The notes under the pieces: model-generated
What the model saw: the letters and a program-made list of their open reading frames with translations, nothing else
Database searches by the model: none
Told to the model about the DNA's origin: nothing
Part shown: one piece after another, positions 60,180 through 64,000 of the stretch
Numbering within the stretch: the first letter of the stretch is position 1
How the letters are laid out: every line of letters begins with the position of its first letter
From: Strigamia acuminata
Lineage: Eukaryota > Arthropoda > Chilopoda > Geophilomorpha > Linotaeniidae
DNA length: 64,000 nt
Direction of reading: 5' to 3'
Assembly: GCA_949358305.1 (NCBI GenBank)
Contig: OX442321.1
Span: 2,170,001 to 2,234,000 of the forward strand
Position numbers and translations under genes: made by a program

Positions 60180-60475
60180 CTTGAAAAAAAAATCGATAAA
60201 ATCTTGGAAATTTGGAAAAAAATGTTGAAATATTTGGAAAAAAATCTTGGAAAATTTGGAAAAAAATCTTGGAATATTCGAAAAACTCGTAAAAATTCGA
60301 AAAATCATGCAAAAAATTCGAAAAATCATGCCAAAATTAAAAAAATCATGCCAAAATTCAAAAAATCATGCCAAAATTTAATAAATCATGCCAAAATTCG
60401 AAAAATCATGCCAAAATTTAATAAATTATGCCAAAATTCGAAAAATCTTGCAAAAATTAAAAAAAAAATTAATTT
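60180..60475. repeat. 20-bp minisatellite, AAAAATCATGCCAAAATTCG
   Basis: Units AAAAATCATGCCAAAATTCG at 20-bp steps between 60300 and 60460, preceded by related AATCTTGGAAAATTTGGAAA units. A/C-rich DNA follows (60540-60690). The lysine-rich open frame across it is a repeat translation. Confidence 0.94.
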
Positions 60476-60759
60476 TAATTTTATTTTCTCGTCTTTTACT
60501 AAACCGAATTGAGTTTCGTCTAATTTTAATCATAATTATAAATTCCAAATAAAAAACCATTTGTTAAAACATAGACCAAATATATTCAATTACAAAACAT
60601 AAAAACAATACTCAAACCCAAAACGATATTCAACGCCCCTAACGTCACTTTTCCAAACTAACCCCTCCATAAAACCAAAAAAACCAAAAAAAAAACAAAC
60701 CGAAAATTTTATATTTTTCTAATTTCATATATATATAATTTTTTTTTACACCTAAACAC

Positions 60760-60794
<35 letters not shown>

Positions 60795-61689
60795 GAAATG
60801 GCGAGTGTTTATTTCAACTACAATTACTTGTAAGAGCGCAATTTTAAACCGCGACAAATTCTGTGTGCGTTATGTGATAAGAGGTCGGTCGACCAAAACC
60901 CGGGCCAATTTCCTCCACGTCGAATGGGATGGGGGTCAACACGAACCAGAAGCGTCGTTTGCAAACGCGCAGCTGGACGCCGTGACATTTGTGGTTATTG
61001 GCTCCTGCTATTGCGCGCCTGAAATTTTCACTCGCGTTAAGATGCTGTCCGAAGATTATTTACGCGCTGCGGTTGTGTCGGCGGTCATCCTAATCACCTA
61101 TTAATACATGCTAACTAATTACAAACGACGCGTTCCCTCCCCGTAATTCCCAATTAAATATCCCTTCTAAACACCCCAAATCGCAATAAAATAAAATAAA
61201 AAAATAAAAAATAAAAATAAAAAAAATAAAAATAAAAAGCGTTCTTATCGGAGGCCCAACTCGTCGTCGTCGTCATTGCAATATGTTCTCGTTTTATGAC
61301 TACAAACACCAAGCCAACGTTCCTCTACAAAAACCCAATTTTTTTTAAAAACCCGCTCCAAATTTATGAAAAGATATTTCACAGCGGACGGGGATCTATT
61401 GCCGACTTCCCAGCCAAACTGCGAGTTGGCGAAGGAAAAAAAACGGAGGGAAAAAAAGACTCCCTGCCTCCATTGCCATCTCCTTCCTCATGCACTTTTC
61501 CTCGTCCAACTATCGGAAATGCAATTGAGAAAATGTTTCTAGCCTCTTTATAAAGACTTACGTTCATTTCTATATCGACCCAAACTGCGAGCAAGAGGAA
61601 AACAAAAAAATAGTTATTGTGCAATTAAAATAATTTCTACTTTTTTTGCGCTAATCAAAAACACCCTATTCCTTTTTATTCTCGCACAT
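60476..61689. other. Low-copy intergenic DNA with a 31-base A run
   Basis: A run of A occupies 60761-60791. An open frame follows at 60805-61104 (99 codons) with no domain I recognise and no splice context. AAAATAA microsatellite at about 61187-61240. No gene supported. Confidence 0.4.
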
Positions 61690-62420
61690 CTCGCGGGAGA
61701 AAGGCCCCGTGTGGCGTCGCGGGCCCCAGATTCTTCAAAAATAAAATATATTTTTTTTAAAATTTCCTAAAATGATGTGTTTTTATTTGAAAAAGAGTTT
61801 TCGATTGGGGGCCCCAATGGCTGCGAGAAGGGCCCCATCTGGCGTTGAGGGCCCCGAAATCAAAAAATAATTTTTAAAAATTCCAAAATAAAAATTTTTT
61901 ATTGGAAAAATTTATTGTTCAAATGGGGCCCCAACTAATGGCAGCGAGAAGGGCCCTATTAAGAGCCCCGAAATCAAAAAATAATTTTTAAAGATTCCAA
62001 AATAAAAATTTTTTATTGGAAAAATTTATTGTTCAAATGGGGCCCCAACTGATGGCAGCGAGAAGAGCCCCCAACTAATGGCAGTGAGAAGGGCCCCATT
62101 AAGGGCCCCTAAACCAAAAAATAATTTTTAAAAATTCCAAAATAAAAATTTTTTATTGGAAAAATTAATTTTTTAAATGGGGCCCCAACTAATGGCAGCG
62201 AGAAGGGCCCCGTGTGGCCCCAACTAATGGCAGCGAGAAGGGCCCCGTGTGGCATTAAGGGGCCCGTGTGGCATTAAGGGGCCCGTGTGGTATTAAGGGC
62301 CTGTATTGTAAAAATAATTTTAAAAAACTCCAAAAAAAAAATTTTAATCAAAAAAATTTTTTTTTCAAATGGGGCCCCAACAAATGACTGCAAAAAGGGC
62401 CCCACCACCCACCATAAAAA
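61690..62420. repeat. Tandem repeat with GGGGCCCC blocks in A/T-rich DNA
   Basis: Repeats of ATGGGGCCCCAACTAATGGC, AGCGAGAAGGGCCCC and an A/T-rich spacer with AAAAATAATTTTTAAA. GGGGCC occurs at 61925, 62039 and 62179, spacings of 114 and 140 bp; the longer one includes an extra partial unit of 26 bp. Degenerate copies lie at 61700-61860 and 62350-62410. GGGGCCCC is a perfect palindrome. No coding potential. Confidence 0.88.
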
Positions 62421-63369
62421 ATCCCCTTCATACTCACACATCCACCTTCACCACAACTTTTTTCTTGCAATAAACATTTCCCCATTATTCCATAATGCAC
62501 CTTGCAATCACAGGTTCCGACTCACTCAAAACTCAAAACCCCCATCACCCCCCGAAAAAAAAAACCCCGAAACCCCCCCCCCCCCCCCCCCAAAAAAAAA
62601 AAAAAAAAAAAAACACAAAATTTTATTTCTACATTATTTCATCACGTATGACTACGGTTCCTCCACTTTTCATAACACATATATTTTTTTCTTCGCCGAC
62701 CCCCCTCTTGACAGAACCACGATGGAGTTTTATATTTCTCGTCGACTAATATTTTTTTCTATTCCCCCATTTTTTCCTTTCATCCCTTTTCGCAGCTTAT
62801 CATCTCTTTTTATTCGCCATTCTTTTCCCTTTCCACATCCAAATAACATTTTACCGCGCAACACACTCACTATATTTTACTCTGTTTATCTACTTCCTTT
62901 TCCCTCACGTGAAAACACACGTGAGACGTATGTCCGCTTAAAGCCGATCTGCCTGTCCACAATTTCTCCCATTCTCTCCCGCACTTTGTTCCAATTATTT
63001 TCCCCATACATTTCCTTATCCCATCTTTTTAGCGCACATAAAAGGGTCGCGTCTCCATCAGCTCTGCTCCTGCTCGTTTGACACACCCCATCACCGATCG
63101 CTTGTTGGCCTGTCACTCGACTCTCCTACATGTGCCCCGATAAGCAACCTCCTTCTCCTACAAAGAACCACGAGTGACCAGAAGACAAGCCGAGTGCAAT
63201 GCCAGCGTCTTCACTCTTATCGTTGTGTCTATTTCCTGCTCAACAACGCCCAAAAAGCAAAAATACTTTTCCTTCTCCTTCTCGCGTGCAATGTTCCCCC
63301 CTCTACACAAAACTTACAACTAAATCCCGGCACGAGTGGCGCTAGGAGTTGTTGTCGCTGTTTGTTTAG
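62421..63369. other. A/C-rich DNA with long C and A runs, then low-copy DNA
   Basis: Nineteen Cs at 62573-62591 are followed at once by 22 As (62592-62613). 62400-62620 has almost no G. The pyrimidine-rich DNA that follows gives a 264-codon open frame (62287-63081) starting in the repeat; its composition is Phe/Pro/Ser and no domain is visible. No gene supported. Confidence 0.45.
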
Positions 63370-63625
63370 GCCGGGGGTCGGCAACCTTTTGAGACGGAAG
63401 AGCCAAAAGTTACAATTTACAAAATTTCCCAGTTTTTAAAGAGCCATTAACCCTTTTTGTTTCAATATTATGGTATTTGATTAGGATTAGGTATATAAAT
63501 TTGATTTTTTTTGCAGTATAATATTTTTTATGAGTTTTGAAAATAAAATATTATAATTATTAATATTTGTGCATGGAACTGGAGCCGCATCTGGACATCG
63601 AAAGAGCCGCGGGTTGCCGACCCCG
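63370..63625. mobile_element. hAT-type non-autonomous element with perfect 8-bp target duplication
   Basis: The left end CGGGGGTCGGCAACC and the complement of the right end (CGGGGTCGGCAACC) match apart from one G. GTTTAGGC flanks both sides (63362-63369, 63626-63633). 256 bp; the interior contains AGAGCC motifs near both ends (AAGAGCCAAAAG, AAAGAGCCGCGG). The GGTCGGCAACC terminus is shared with 51945-52258, so these belong to one broad group. Confidence 0.93.
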
Positions 63626-63633
63626 GTTTAGGC

Positions 63634-64000
63634 TTGTGCGATTACTCTTTGAAGCGAATGCGAATGCGATACTGTGGTTTGGCGATATTTTTGCGATATA
63701 TTGCAGTCGTAATATATCGCTTAAAACTATACTCTTGTTCGAGTTAAAAAAGTCCTTTCTCCCATTGGCCGAGCCTCATTACTTCTAACTCCAGACTATA
63801 TACTACTCTTTGCCAAAAAAATGGCATATCCCTATTTTTAAAACTTTTAATATTTGAAATTTCTCAGAAACTATTTCTCACAAGTAAAAATGGTTTTAGG
63901 AGGATTTAAAGGATTGTTAGAGCTATCATTTCGTTAAAAGTTTTTTGGAAAAAAATAAATAGTTAAAGAAAAAAAAATTAAAAACTCTAAAAAGTGACAA
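63634..64000. other. A/T-rich DNA at the window edge
   Basis: GCGAATGCGAATGCGATACT and GCGATATTTTTGCGATATAT at 63654-63700 look like parts of another old inverted-repeat element whose other end is not visible. No gene seen. Confidence 0.4.

Noticed and set aside
60805-61104. 99-codon frame without low complexity
   Set aside because: I do not recognise it and nothing around it supports transcription; an open frame of this length is expected by chance in GC-balanced DNA of this size.
62287-63081. 264-codon open frame on the + strand
   Set aside because: Starts in a repeat, runs over homopolymers and pyrimidine-rich DNA, and shows no domain or codon pattern of a gene.
1-64000. Recurring TTTATGG/CCATAAA words as Hox-type binding sites
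   Set aside because: Roughly a dozen occurrences were noticed, but about eight are expected by chance on both strands of 64 kb, so no enrichment can be claimed.

Overview
The window reads as nuclear DNA of an arthropod, insect-like in its one recognisable protein. It is not bacterial: the gene has a spliced intron with GT-AG borders, a polypyrimidine tract and an AATAAA-rich 3' region, and it lies in many kilobases of non-coding DNA full of minisatellites and short transposons. I cannot name the species. The only gene I can identify with confidence is a NET-family zinc-finger co-repressor (no ocelli / elbow B; ZNF503/ZNF703 in vertebrates). It is on the + strand with a 21-codon first exon (5464-5526), a 396-bp intron and a second exon (5923-7350), giving 496 aa. 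A GC-rich, CpG-rich stretch (about 4.8-5.46 kb) precedes it and an A/T-rich 3' UTR follows.

The other ~60 kb looks like the gene-poor surroundings of a developmental regulator. Low-copy, relatively GC-rich blocks with no convincing ORF (for example 8.9-9.6, 17.6-19.3, 33.9-35.3, 43.0-44.0, 45.2-45.7 and 50.6-51.5 kb) are candidate enhancers or promoters, judged only from composition. The block at 50.64-51.5 kb also holds a possible first coding exon of another gene (51235-51279, 15 codons running exactly to a GTGAGT donor), which I do not recognise.

Between these blocks lie A/T-rich minisatellite arrays at about 1.1, 4.4, 10.0, 11.75, 13.1, 16.4, 21.1, 22.6, 29.6, 36.6/37.1, 44.8, 46.4, 53.9, 58.6 and 60.2 kb, plus a GGGGCCCC-bearing repeat at 61.7-62.4 kb. 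Together they fill about a tenth of the window. Their unit lengths cluster at 20-21, 30-31 and 41 (82) bp, close to whole turns of B-DNA. Many are flanked on the left by G/T-rich and on the right by A/C-rich DNA. Three separate arrays have 31-bp units that look related.

Short non-autonomous DNA transposons are common. Three hAT-type elements have 8-bp target duplications (51945-52258, 56924-57199, 63370-63625). Others are TA-flanked Tc1/mariner- or pogo-like elements (19357-19589, 32067-32412, 32558-32671, 50323-50488, 55387-55475), and others are inverted-repeat elements at 28.1, 42.1, 44.4 and 49.3 kb. I found no transposase, no tRNA or rRNA, no CRISPR array and no cellular gene other than the noc/elB-type gene and the tentative exon.
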